Assembly (NCBI GenBank): GCA_004195335.1
Contig: SDWK01000434.1
Span: 1 to 6,387 of the forward strand
DNA from: Shewanella sp.
GTDB taxonomy: Bacteria; Pseudomonadota; Gammaproteobacteria; Enterobacterales; Shewanellaceae
Reading direction: 5' to 3'
Length of the DNA stretch: 6,387 nucleotides
The notes under the pieces are model-generated. The model had not been told where the DNA came from. It searched no databases and saw only the letters and a program-made list of their open reading frames with translations. The position numbers and the translations under genes are program-made. This document shows positions 1 to 6,368 of the stretch, in pieces; within the stretch, counting starts at the first letter, position 1; each line of letters begins with the position of its first letter.

Positions 1-813
1 ACATTAGTCAGTATCATAGGGTTCGCGGCGATAAGCTGGATAGCATCACGCTCATGGCGGGTCGAACGGCATCGAAAGCGGATAACCGTTCAGGCATTTC
101 CAAGACTGTGGAGGGAGATCCTGAAGAGGCGTATGCCCTATTTCCGCTCACTCCCAACAGATCTTCAACTCCAGCTCAAGAAGCATATTCAGGTTTTCAT
201 CAATGAAAAGCAGTTCGTCGGCTGCGATGGCATAGAGATCGACGATGACATTCGCGTAACGATAGCGGCGCAGGCTTGTCTACTCTTACTCAATCGCCAC
301 ACTGATTTCTATCCAAATCTCAAACAAATATTAGTTTACCCATCGGTATTTATTGTAAAAAATCAAGAGCACAGAGATGGCGGAGTCGTCACCGAGCGGC
401 AACGATTTCTATCCGGTGAGTCATGGCAACAGGGAAAAGTCATTCTCTCATGGCAAACCACGCAGGCAGACGCGGCGACGCCTGGTGATGGCAGTAATGT
501 CGTACTCCATGAGTTTGCCCACCAACTGGATCAAGAAGCTGGCGATGCCAATGGAGCCCCACTGTTAAGTAGAACGAGTGACTACTCAACCTGGTCAGAG
601 GTGCTTAGCCAAGAGTACGATACCCTTCGACGTAATGCGCAACAAAATATCCCCTCAATTTTCAGTTATTATGGTGCGACCAGCCCGGCTGAATTTTTCG
701 CGGTGATCACCGAGGTCTTCTTCGAACGTCCCGAGGATTTTTATCAACAACATAAGAGTCTCTACAAGGAACTCAGTTTGTTCTTCAACCTAGACCCGGT
801 AAACTGGCATTAA
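1..813 (+). CDS. mtfA: MtfA-like zinc metallopeptidase (family M90), 5' partial
   Basis: The frame is open from base 1 with no ATG, GTG or TTG before the ATG at 133. The 44 upstream codons read like the family N-terminus, with a hydrophobic stretch (about visible residues 2-15), a basic patch, then a Trp/Leu/Arg-rich helix leading into the conserved YFRSLP region. The gene therefore starts outside the window, and 133 is an internal Met. At least 270 residues are visible, against about 265 for the whole E. coli protein. The zinc-peptidase motif HEFAH lies at visible residues 170-174 (bases 508-522). A downstream Glu at about residue 238, in the conserved AEFFAVITE segment, matches the third zinc ligand of MtfA. 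E. coli MtfA is a peptidase that binds the glucose repressor Mlc; whether this one has such a partner cannot be told. The hydrophobic N-terminus followed by Arg/Lys suggests membrane anchoring with the catalytic domain in the cytoplasm. That is inference. Confidence 0.9.
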   Translation, partial: TLVSIIGFAAISWIASRSWRVERHRKRITVQAFPRLWREILKRRMPYFRSLPTDLQLQLKKHIQVFINEKQFVGCDGIEIDDDIRVTIAAQACLLLLNRHTDFYPNLKQILVYPSVFIVKNQEHRDGGVVTERQRFLSGESWQQGKVILSWQTTQADAATPGDGSNVVLHEFAHQLDQEAGDANGAPLLSRTSDYSTWSEVLSQEYDTLRRNAQQNIPSIFSYYGATSPAEFFAVITEVFFERPEDFYQQHKSLYKELSLFFNLDPVNWH

Positions 814-856
814 CCCTAAAAAAATTAGAAAACCAGATAAAAACTAAAACGAAATA

Positions 857-861
857 AAGGA
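857..861 (+). promoter_or_regulatory. Ribosome binding site of the SnoaL-like gene
   Basis: AAGGA sits 6 bases before the ATG at 868, in an A-rich gap that follows mtfA. It supports this start for a protein with no other Met in its N-terminal region. Confidence 0.7.
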
Positions 862-867
862 ATTCTG

Positions 868-1386
868 ATGACCGCTTCATATACCACAAGACCAAGCATC
901 CCCTTCCTCACTCAATGGCGCTCTTTATTTCTAAAACTGCTTACAACAGCAATATTATTGGTCGGCACGACATCGGTTAGTGCCAATACCGAGGCGCAAT
1001 TTAGTCAAGCTGAATCCGTACTCGATAGTCTGCATCAATCGGCCTCAGAGGCTGACTGGAACAGGTACTTCTCTCTTTATTTACCCGATGCGGTTTTTAT
1101 TGGCACAGATGCTAATGAACACTGGAATATGGTTGAATTTGAGCGCTACGCTCGTCCTACCAAAGGTTGGACATATAGCCTTAAACAGAGAAAGTTGACT
1201 AGACATAACGATGTCATCGTATTCGATGAACTCTTGGACAGCCCTTCATATGGTGTCAGCCGTGGAACGGGGACTTTACTCTTAACCAGTTCAGGATGGA
1301 AAATTGCACAGTATCATCTCAGCTTCCCCATTCCCAATGAGATAGCAAAAGAGATAACGGGAAGGATTAAATCACTAAATCACTAA
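868..1386 (+). CDS. Exported SnoaL-like (NTF2-fold) protein
   Basis: This 172-residue protein of unassigned function has a Sec-type signal peptide. A basic n-region with Arg18 and Lys23 is followed by a hydrophobic core at about 22-34 and a likely cleavage after Val-Ser-Ala (39/40), so the mature protein is probably periplasmic. Residues about 44-158 fit the SnoaL_3/DUF4440 type of the NTF2 superfamily: an opening helix, an FIGTDANE turn, a WTY strand, an FDELLDSPSYG strand pair, and a final GWKIAQYHLSFPIPN segment typical of the group. Such cone-shaped folds may be enzymes or binding proteins, and nothing here identifies a substrate. The ATG is preceded by AAGGA (857-861) with a 6-base spacer, and there is no competing Met. 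It lies 54 bases after mtfA with no obvious terminator between, so co-transcription is possible. The last codons lie in an 8-base tandem repeat. Fold call fairly sure; function unknown. Confidence 0.85.
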   Translation: MTASYTTRPSIPFLTQWRSLFLKLLTTAILLVGTTSVSANTEAQFSQAESVLDSLHQSASEADWNRYFSLYLPDAVFIGTDANEHWNMVEFERYARPTKGWTYSLKQRKLTRHNDVIVFDELLDSPSYGVSRGTGTLLLTSSGWKIAQYHLSFPIPNEIAKEITGRIKSLNH

Positions 1387-1389
1387 ATA
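1368..1389 (+). repeat. 8-base tandem repeat at the 3' end of the SnoaL-like gene
   Basis: The unit TAAATCAC occurs twice in succession (1368-1375 and 1376-1383) and is followed by a partial third copy, TAAATA (1384-1389). The repeat supplies the final codons and the stop codon. Because the unit is not a multiple of three, gain or loss of one copy would change the reading frame just before the stop. Confidence 0.85.
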
Positions 1390-1433
1390 TTAGCTCGATC
1401 CTACTACCTAGGATCGAGTACTGCTATTTAGTG
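1381..1433. terminator. Nested inverted repeat between convergent genes, probable bidirectional terminator
   Basis: The inner hairpin has perfect 10-base arms, CTCGATCCTA at 1394-1403 and TAGGATCGAG at 1409-1418, with a 5-base loop. Outside it is a second perfect 9-base pair of arms, CACTAAATA at 1381-1389 and TATTTAGTG at 1425-1433. The outer arms contain the last His codon and TAA stop of both converging genes (stops at 1384-1386 and 1428-1430). The flanks are AT-rich but lack a long uninterrupted T-run on either strand, so strong intrinsic termination is likely but not certain. The position between convergent stops fits a shared terminator. Confidence 0.75.
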
Positions 1434-2705
1434 TCCCAAAGCTACCGATAAGCACACATTGGCCAGTTGGGAGAAGTGAGTAAAGTTGTCGAATTCGGAT
1501 TGGTTGAGTTTGCGACCAGAGCTGGCCCTGTCGGCATAAATAATCCCGATCACCTTCTGTTCGACCAATAGCGGCGATATCATAAACCCCATCGTAGAGG
1601 TTTTATTTTTCAAATAATCATCCATGTACAAACGCCACTTGGCCGAACTGGGGTCGTCCACAAACATGGGTTGTTTCAGCTCTATACAGTCACAAAACAG
1701 ACACTGGGGCTGTTCAAGCGTGATGATAAACTCATTCTTCATCTGCTCCGCACCATCGCCTAATACGATACGTGGTTGTAAACGCTTGCGGTTAGGCGAA
1801 AGCAGCAACACGCCACAGCGATCGACCCCCACCCCCGATAGAATCCCCTCTAAGGTCGTCGTGATCACCTGGTTGAAATCGGCTTTCACCATAGCGCAAT
1901 TAGTGAGTTCTCTAAGTTTTTTCAATTGCTCATTCATATCTGGCATACGAATAAGCGGGGCATCAACGTTGGCTCGGAGATCTTTGGTTAAGTGTATAGG
2001 ATTAGGTAGATGCTCGATTAATACCCTAGCCCCATAGGCTTCGGCTAGTTTTTTCGTTGCATCACTGCACCGTATCATTCGTCCCTTCAGTTCATCGACC
2101 TTGATTTCAAGCATATCGGCGGTCTGCTTAAGCCTCTGTTGTAACAATTCTGCCGGGAGGGGGTCTTGGCCATCGAGTTCCACCGCTTCTTCGCAGCCAG
2201 TACTCCAAAATGCACTCTCCCCGATATGGTAAAGTAGCGAAGCGATAAAGACCTCTTCTTGTAGCTCTTCGTCATGGTCTCGTAGCATCATCTTAGCTAA
2301 CATCGCCGCTTGAAATGCTCTCGCCATCAGCTTGATAAGCCTCTGGTACACTCCTTGAGTCAAGCCTTCAGACTCCAGCAGGCTACTGAGCAGTTTTGCC
2401 GTGATACAAATATTACGTATGGTATCGAAGCCTAAGACAACAGATGCACGGCTGACCGTGGTCACGTGACTGACGCCTTTGCTATAGGTTGCACTGTTCG
2501 CCACCCGCAATATCCGGGAGGTTAACGCATTATCATGCATCACGCTCTTCCCGAGCAGACCCAGTGATGAGACATCATCTTTTGCCAACTTCTCTAGGGT
2601 CTTTACCGTAGAGCACAATGCCGGCATCTCCTGATCGCTGATGCGTTTGGTCCAATAATCGACTCCCTTCGATTTTGCATTAGATTTTTTATTGGAAAGC
2701 TTCAA
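1428..2705 (-). CDS. HDOD domain protein with C-terminal GAF domain
   Basis: This 425-residue protein is probably a cytoplasmic signalling protein. An HDOD domain fills about residues 18-230; the diagnostic stretches are the VANSATYS segment (68-75), the SRASVVLGFDTIRNI helix (85-99) and the degenerate LLYHIGE segment (157-163). HDOD domains resemble HD phosphohydrolases but generally lack the catalytic metal ligands and act as regulatory modules. A GAF-like sensor domain follows (about 265-424), ending in the typical GIIYADR strand and a helix that begins SEFDNF. The GAF part is Cys-rich, with C335, C338 and C340 as CxxCxC plus C270, C297 and C418. The start is TTG at 2705: an in-frame TGA lies at 2718-2720, no ATG intervenes, AGGGA lies 5 bases upstream, and the next Met (27) would cut into the domain. 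The gene is on the same strand as aceA but beyond its terminators, so probably has its own promoter. Ligand, partner and output are unknown. Confidence 0.88.
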   Translation of the reverse strand: MKLSNKKSNAKSKGVDYWTKRISDQEMPALCSTVKTLEKLAKDDVSSLGLLGKSVMHDNALTSRILRVANSATYSKGVSHVTTVSRASVVLGFDTIRNICITAKLLSSLLESEGLTQGVYQRLIKLMARAFQAAMLAKMMLRDHDEELQEEVFIASLLYHIGESAFWSTGCEEAVELDGQDPLPAELLQQRLKQTADMLEIKVDELKGRMIRCSDATKKLAEAYGARVLIEHLPNPIHLTKDLRANVDAPLIRMPDMNEQLKKLRELTNCAMVKADFNQVITTTLEGILSGVGVDRCGVLLLSPNRKRLQPRIVLGDGAEQMKNEFIITLEQPQCLFCDCIELKQPMFVDDPSSAKWRLYMDDYLKNKTSTMGFMISPLLVEQKVIGIIYADRASSGRKLNQSEFDNFTHFSQLANVCLSVALGH

Positions 2706-2710
2706 TTTTA

Positions 2711-2715
2711 TCCCT
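2711..2715 (-). promoter_or_regulatory. Ribosome binding site supporting a TTG start for the HDOD gene
   Basis: On the minus strand AGGGA precedes the TTG at 2705-2703 with a 5-base spacer. An in-frame TGA (2720-2718) closes the frame just upstream and no ATG lies between it and the domain, so the TTG is the best available start. Confidence 0.65.
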
Positions 2716-2766
2716 ACTCATAGGTAGCGCTCGCCAAGCAAGCTAAGTGTGATCTAACAAACCCTA

Positions 2767-2772
2767 AGTATA
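2767..2772 (-). promoter_or_regulatory. Possible -10 element for the HDOD gene
   Basis: On the minus strand TATACT matches the sigma-70 -10 consensus at 5 of 6 positions and lies about 61 bases upstream of the TTG start. No good -35 hexamer is found 16-18 bases further upstream, so this is a weak call based on position and one element. Confidence 0.3.
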
Positions 2773-2927
2773 GGCAATGAAAACAATATAATGACGCCCG
2801 TTCTTAGTAAAATAATTAAGAATATAAATGCTGTATCAATGGCTAGACCAGACTAATCATCTGAAAGATTACATTATGACATTAAAAAAGTTACGACTCC
2901 AACCCAAGAGGCAAACATGAGCGCAAC

Positions 2928-2951
2928 AAAAAAGCGACCCAAGGGAGTCGC
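2928..2951 (-). terminator. Intrinsic terminator 2 downstream of aceA
   Basis: On the minus strand an 18-base hairpin (2951 to 2934) pairs GCGAC with GTCGC and adds a G-U and a C-G pair, with a 4-base loop. It is followed at once by six Ts (2933-2928). It lies about 130 bases past the aceA stop and would act as a back-up terminator shielding the HDOD gene from aceBA read-through. Confidence 0.75.
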
Positions 2952-3007
2952 AAACACAAGCAAACTTTAAAATGGCATAAATAAATTAACGTCTCGTACC
3001 CGGTAGG

Positions 3008-3041
3008 AAAAACCCATGCCGTATGTAGGGTACGCCATGGG
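3008..3041 (-). terminator. Intrinsic terminator 1 of the aceBA unit
   Basis: On the minus strand the arms at 3041-3031 and 3023-3013 pair at 10 of 11 positions (one G-G mismatch) around a 7-base loop. Five Ts follow directly (3012-3008). The hairpin begins 42 bases after the aceA stop, as expected for the main terminator of this transcription unit. A competing 7-base pairing exists between 2995-3001 and 3028-3034. Confidence 0.8.
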
Positions 3042-3049
3042 GGACAACG

Positions 3050-3062
3050 GCTGCATAGCAGC
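3050..3062 (-). other. Small hairpin just after aceA
   Basis: A perfect 5-base stem (GCTGC with GCAGC) and a 3-base loop lie 21 bases past the aceA stop. No T-run follows it, so it is not a terminator by itself. It may protect the mRNA 3' end or be chance. Confidence 0.4.
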
Positions 3063-3083
3063 AAATTGAAACTAATTGAAATG

Positions 3084-4409
3084 TTAAAACTGCTTCTCTT
3101 CTGTAGAACCGGTTAATGCCGTCACCGAAGAGTGACCGCCTTGGATCACAGTCGTCACTCGGTCGAAATAGCCAGTGCCCACCTCTTGCTGGTGTGCCAC
3201 AAACGTATAACCTTTCTTTGCTGCAGCAAACTCCGCTTCCTGCACCTTTTCAACATAGTGTTTAACACCTTCTCCCCGTGCACAGTCATAGGCAAGGTCG
3301 AACATGTTGTACCACATGCTATGAATGCCCGCTAAGGTGATAAATTGATACTTATACCCCATCTGCGACAGTTCTCGCTGAAAATGCGAGATGGTCTCGT
3401 CATCCAGGTTTTTCTTCCAGTTAAATGAGGGGGAACAGTTGTAGGCTAATAGTTGATCCGGAAAATGTTCATGAATGGCATCGGCAAACTTTCTGGCCTC
3501 ATCGAGACAGGGGGTCTCTGTTTCACACCAGATAAGATCGGCATAAGGTGCGTAAGCCAAGCCGCGGGATATGGCCTGCTCAAGCCCGGCTTTAACACGA
3601 TAGAATCCCTCCTCACATTTCTCTCCCGTGATAAAATCACGGTCATAGGGGTCGCAATCTGAGGTCAAGAGATCGGCGCCATTGGCATCCGTACGCGCGA
3701 TAACTAAGGTTTCAACCCCGCTCACATCGGCAGCCAACCTGGCACTCACTAACTTTTGTATCGCTTCTTTAGTGGGGACAAGTACCTTGCCTCCCATATG
3801 ACCACATTTTTTCACCGATGCGAGCTGATCTTCGAAGTGAACCCCGGCAGCCCCGGCATCAATCATGCTTTTCATTAACTCGAACGAATTTAGTATCCCA
3901 CCGAAGCCTGCTTCGGCATCGGCAACTATGGGCAAGAAATAGTCTCTGTAACCTTCATCACCCGGATTCAAGCCATTGTTCCACTGAATTTGGTCCGCGC
4001 GGCGAAATGCACTATTGATATTCCCGAGAACCGCCGGCACCGAGTTAGACGGATAGAGTGACTGATCGGGATACATAGCCCCGGCCAAATTGGCGTCGGC
4101 AGCAACCTGCCAGCCCGAAAGATATATCGCCTCTATACCCGCCTTGGCTTGCTGAACCGCCTGGCCACCGCTCAAGGTTCCGAGTGAATTAACATAACCT
4201 TTTCTGGCACCTCCGTTGAGCAGTTCCCATAATCTGGCGGCACCACGTTTCGCCAGTGTATTCTCAGGGACCAATGAGCCTCGCAGAGCCACCACATCCT
4301 CGGCAGTATAGGGACGACGAATGCCTTTCCAACGTGGATTCTCACTCCAATCCTTCTCAATAGCTTGGATCTGTTCCTGCCGTGGAACGGGTAACGATGC
4401 CTTATTCAT
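3084..4409 (-). CDS. aceA: Isocitrate lyase
   Basis: Isocitrate lyase cleaves isocitrate into succinate and glyoxylate, the first step of the glyoxylate shunt, in the cytoplasm. The 441 residues align by eye with E. coli AceA (434 residues) almost throughout. Using the 441-residue numbering, visible landmarks are [10 protein letters not shown] (98-107), the metal/substrate-binding ADAEAGFGG (163-171), FEDQ (192-195), the signature KKCGHMGGK with catalytic Cys202 (200-208), NCSPSFNW (324-331) and a C-terminus ending EEKQF. The start is chosen at 4409 because AGGAG (4420-4416) then has a 6-base spacer. An in-frame ATG at 4415 abuts that AGGAG directly and is less likely. The gene follows aceB after 157 bases on the same strand, and terminators follow it. 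No aceK lies downstream. The protein appears complete, with all active-site segments present. Confidence 0.98.
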   Translation of the reverse strand: MNKASLPVPRQEQIQAIEKDWSENPRWKGIRRPYTAEDVVALRGSLVPENTLAKRGAARLWELLNGGARKGYVNSLGTLSGGQAVQQAKAGIEAIYLSGWQVAADANLAGAMYPDQSLYPSNSVPAVLGNINSAFRRADQIQWNNGLNPGDEGYRDYFLPIVADAEAGFGGILNSFELMKSMIDAGAAGVHFEDQLASVKKCGHMGGKVLVPTKEAIQKLVSARLAADVSGVETLVIARTDANGADLLTSDCDPYDRDFITGEKCEEGFYRVKAGLEQAISRGLAYAPYADLIWCETETPCLDEARKFADAIHEHFPDQLLAYNCSPSFNWKKNLDDETISHFQRELSQMGYKYQFITLAGIHSMWYNMFDLAYDCARGEGVKHYVEKVQEAEFAAAKKGYTFVAHQQEVGTGYFDRVTTVIQGGHSSVTALTGSTEEKQF

Positions 4410-4415
4410 AATCAT

Positions 4416-4420
4416 CTCCT
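4416..4420 (-). promoter_or_regulatory. Ribosome binding site that decides the aceA start
   Basis: AGGAG on the minus strand directly touches the ATG at 4415 but stands 6 bases before the in-frame ATG at 4409. The usual spacing favours 4409, which shortens the protein by two residues. Confidence 0.75.
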
Positions 4421-4434
4421 GTTATTCGCCAATG

Positions 4435-4461
4435 TTATCGTTTGATGGACATTCGCGATAA
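4435..4461. repeat. Inverted repeat in the aceA leader
   Basis: TTATCG (4435-4440) and CGATAA (4456-4461) are perfect 6-base inverted arms around 15 bases, ending 15 bases upstream of the aceA Shine-Dalgarno sequence. AATGT (4431-4435) and ACATT (4449-4453) form an overlapping alternative pairing. It could be leader structure or an operator; chance is not excluded. Confidence 0.35.
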
Positions 4462-4475
4462 ATTTTACTTTAAGT

Positions 4476-4500
4476 CTATCAACCATAAATTCAGTGATAG
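4476..4500. repeat. Inverted repeat in the aceB-aceA gap, possible operator or mRNA hairpin
   Basis: CTATCA (4476-4481) and TGATAG (4495-4500) are perfect 6-base arms around 13 AT-rich bases. On the minus strand the arm next to aceA contains TTGATA, which is -35-like (5 of 6), but only a poor -10 (TATCGC, 3 of 6) follows at 16 bases. A secondary aceA promoter with an operator is possible but weakly supported. Confidence 0.3.
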
Positions 4501-4566
4501 GTTTTAAGCCCTAATGGCTCAGACTCAGTCAGGGGGCTGCTTAGCCGAGTCGGTTTAACCGCTGAC

Positions 4567-6279
4567 TTAGTGGCCAGTTAACATGTCATACCCAGGTAGA
4601 GTCAGGAAATCGACAAGCTCATCGCAGGTCGTTATCTCCTCAAGCAAGACCGCCGCTTGGGTAAAGCTGCCATGAGTGAATCGCTCAGGTCCCACTTCAA
4701 GCTTCACGTTCGCCAGCTCTTCGACCAGCATCTCTTTGAACAAGGATTGAGTCACCAAAGCACCATTGGAGAGTTTCTGTTCATGTTTAATCCACTGCCA
4801 TATTGAGGTGCGTGATATTTCTGCGGTGGCCGCATCTTCCATCAGCCCATAGATAGGCACACATCCATTGCCGTTTATCCAGGATTCGATATATTGCAGT
4901 GCAATACGGATATTGACCCGCATCCCGGCTTCGGAGCGCTCGCCTTCACAGGGCAACAGGAGATCTCGGGCGTGAATAGGGGCATCCACATCGCGTGTGA
5001 TATGTAATTGGTTAACGTGATCTTCGCCTATGTACTCATTGAAGATCTCCATGGCGGTATCGGCTAACCCCGGATGTGCCACCCAAGTACCGTCGTGTCC
5101 ATTCCTCGCCTCGAGCTCCTTATCTCTACGGACCTTTTCAAGCACCTCTCGATTCATCCCAGCCTCTTTGGCGGGAATAAATGCTGCCATGCCTCCCATT
5201 GCCAATGCACCGCGCTTATGACAGGTCTTAACTAATAACCGTGAATAAGCGCTTAAAAATGACTTATCCATAGTCACCGCCTGTCTGTCGGGCAGAACAC
5301 GATCCGGATGATTCTTTAATGTTTTGATATAGCTGAAGATATAATCCCAGCGACCACAATTAAGCGCCACGATGTTCGATCTCAGCTCATAGAGGATCTC
5401 TTCCATCTCAAAGACGGCGGGTAGCGTCTCAATCAGGCAGGTACACTTAATCGTGCCAGGTTGCAGGCAGAAACGCTCTTCAACAAAGGCAAACACCTTA
5501 GCCCACCAACGGGCCTCCTCATGACTCTCTAATTTGGGAATATAAAAATAAGGGCCACTGCCTTTTGTCAGAAGTTGTCGATAGTTATTGTAAAAATATA
5601 GGCCAAAATCGAACAGAGATGCGGGGATACTCGCCGCATCAAACTCCACATGTTTTTCGAGTAAATGCAACCCACGCACGCGACAGGTCAATACCGCTGG
5701 GGAGTCATTTAGCTGGTAACGTTTCCCCGTCTCTGGCGAGGTATATTCAATGTCACCACGCACCGCATCACGAAGGTTAATCTGCCCCTCGACCACCTTA
5801 TTCCAACTCGGCGCCAAAGAATCCTCAAAATCGGCCATAAACACCTTCACATTGGCATTCAAGGCATTGATGATCATCTTACGATCAACAGGTCCGGTGA
5901 TTTCGACACGCCTGTCGCATAAATCTTCAGGGATCCCACGGATCTGCCAATCACCCTCTCTTATCGCACGAGTCTGAGGCAGGAAGTTCGGCAGTTCACC
6001 ATCATCGATTAACTTCTGCTTTTTCAATCTATTTGCGAGAAGCTGAGGAACATCTGCTGCAAACTGTTTACACAGTAACTCGAGCAGACTCATGGCACCT
6101 TCGGAAAAGACACCCTCTTGCCCTTCGACATGAGCCCCTTTGATAGTGAGCCGATCTCTTTTATCCGTCTCAGTATCACACATACGGGTGGCGGTGCTCT
6201 CTTTGAACATCTGATTGTTAAATGCCGATGATGTAAGCGTCGAATCATTGTGCGTATTGTCGGTTACTTCGTGTGTCAT
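4567..6279 (-). CDS. aceB: Malate synthase A
   Basis: Malate synthase condenses glyoxylate with acetyl-CoA to give malate and CoA, completing the glyoxylate shunt in the cytoplasm. The 570 residues match E. coli malate synthase A along nearly the whole length. Landmarks are DRRVEITGPV (122-131), MADFEDSLAP (148-157), CRVRGLHL (199-206), the metal-ligand Glu284 in CLIETLPAVFEMEE, the family signature NCGRWDYIF (307-315) with metal-ligand Asp312, NGHDGTW (393-399), and YGLMEDAATAEISR with catalytic Asp482. The C-terminus DFLTLPGY is also conserved. The protein is about 37 residues longer than the E. coli enzyme, the excess being a Thr/Ser/Asn/Asp-rich N-terminus. The start at 6279 is supported by GGAG with a 6-base spacer; the Mets at 24 and 33 have no ribosome binding site. 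It lies upstream of aceA on the same strand, probably as one operon. Its promoter is cut by the window end. Confidence 0.98.
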   Translation of the reverse strand: MTHEVTDNTHNDSTLTSSAFNNQMFKESTATRMCDTETDKRDRLTIKGAHVEGQEGVFSEGAMSLLELLCKQFAADVPQLLANRLKKQKLIDDGELPNFLPQTRAIREGDWQIRGIPEDLCDRRVEITGPVDRKMIINALNANVKVFMADFEDSLAPSWNKVVEGQINLRDAVRGDIEYTSPETGKRYQLNDSPAVLTCRVRGLHLLEKHVEFDAASIPASLFDFGLYFYNNYRQLLTKGSGPYFYIPKLESHEEARWWAKVFAFVEERFCLQPGTIKCTCLIETLPAVFEMEEILYELRSNIVALNCGRWDYIFSYIKTLKNHPDRVLPDRQAVTMDKSFLSAYSRLLVKTCHKRGALAMGGMAAFIPAKEAGMNREVLEKVRRDKELEARNGHDGTWVAHPGLADTAMEIFNEYIGEDHVNQLHITRDVDAPIHARDLLLPCEGERSEAGMRVNIRIALQYIESWINGNGCVPIYGLMEDAATAEISRTSIWQWIKHEQKLSNGALVTQSLFKEMLVEELANVKLEVGPERFTHGSFTQAAVLLEEITTCDELVDFLTLPGYDMLTGH

Positions 6280-6285
6280 CCCTCT

Positions 6286-6289
6286 CTCC
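6286..6289 (-). promoter_or_regulatory. Ribosome binding site of aceB
   Basis: A purine run on the minus strand (6293-6280) contains GGAG at 6289-6286, 6 bases before the ATG at 6279. This supports the long form of malate synthase over internal Met24 or Met33. Confidence 0.7.
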
Positions 6290-6368
6290 CCCTATGATAT
6301 AAGGCCAAACGGCTCGTCAGGCGCCTTGCTTCAATATGTTGGAAAACACCTGGTCCAAATATCAGTAT
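6290..6368 (-). promoter_or_regulatory. Truncated upstream region of aceB
   Basis: These bases precede aceB and end where the adapter begins. They hold a perfect 8-base palindrome AGGCGCCT (6319-6326) and a CTGGTCC word (6350-6356) resembling half of a FadR-type operator. No convincing -35/-10 pair was found. The nearest -10-like word, TATCAT, is too close to the ribosome binding site. The main promoter may lie beyond the window. Confidence 0.35.

Larger units (their letters stand above)
2706..3083. other. 378-base non-coding region between aceA and the HDOD gene
   Basis: The region is AT-rich with no convincing gene. Reading on the minus strand from aceA, it holds a small hairpin (3050-3062), a first intrinsic terminator (3008-3041), a second one (2928-2951), another T6 run at 2884-2889, and then about 175 bases leading to the HDOD start with a possible -10 element at 2767-2772. 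No tRNA, riboswitch or known operator was recognised. Confidence 0.7.

Noticed and set aside
377..568. ORF of 63 codons inside mtfA in another frame
   Set aside because: It lies wholly within a well-supported zinc-peptidase frame and resembles no family; the same holds for the alternative-frame ORFs inside the HDOD, aceA and aceB genes.
1624..2037. 137-codon plus-strand ORF opposite the HDOD gene
   Set aside because: It is antisense to a clear GAF/HDOD coding sequence, and its Ser/Arg-rich composition is that of a shadow frame.
2741..2765. CRP-like site upstream of the HDOD gene
   Set aside because: Only one half (TCACA followed by CTT on the minus strand) fits; the other half matches 2 of 5 bases.
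2917..2970. 17-codon plus-strand ORF with a purine-rich upstream stretch
   Set aside because: It overlaps the second aceA terminator hairpin on the opposite strand, its Lys-rich composition follows from that A-rich sequence, and nothing else supports translation.
811..4569. Four of the five genes end in a His codon followed by TAA
   Set aside because: The shared ending has no structural consistency beyond the convergent pair and is probably coincidence.
6346..6362. FadR-type operator upstream of aceB
   Set aside because: Only the CTGGTCC half is present; the expected GACCAG half is replaced by AT-rich sequence.
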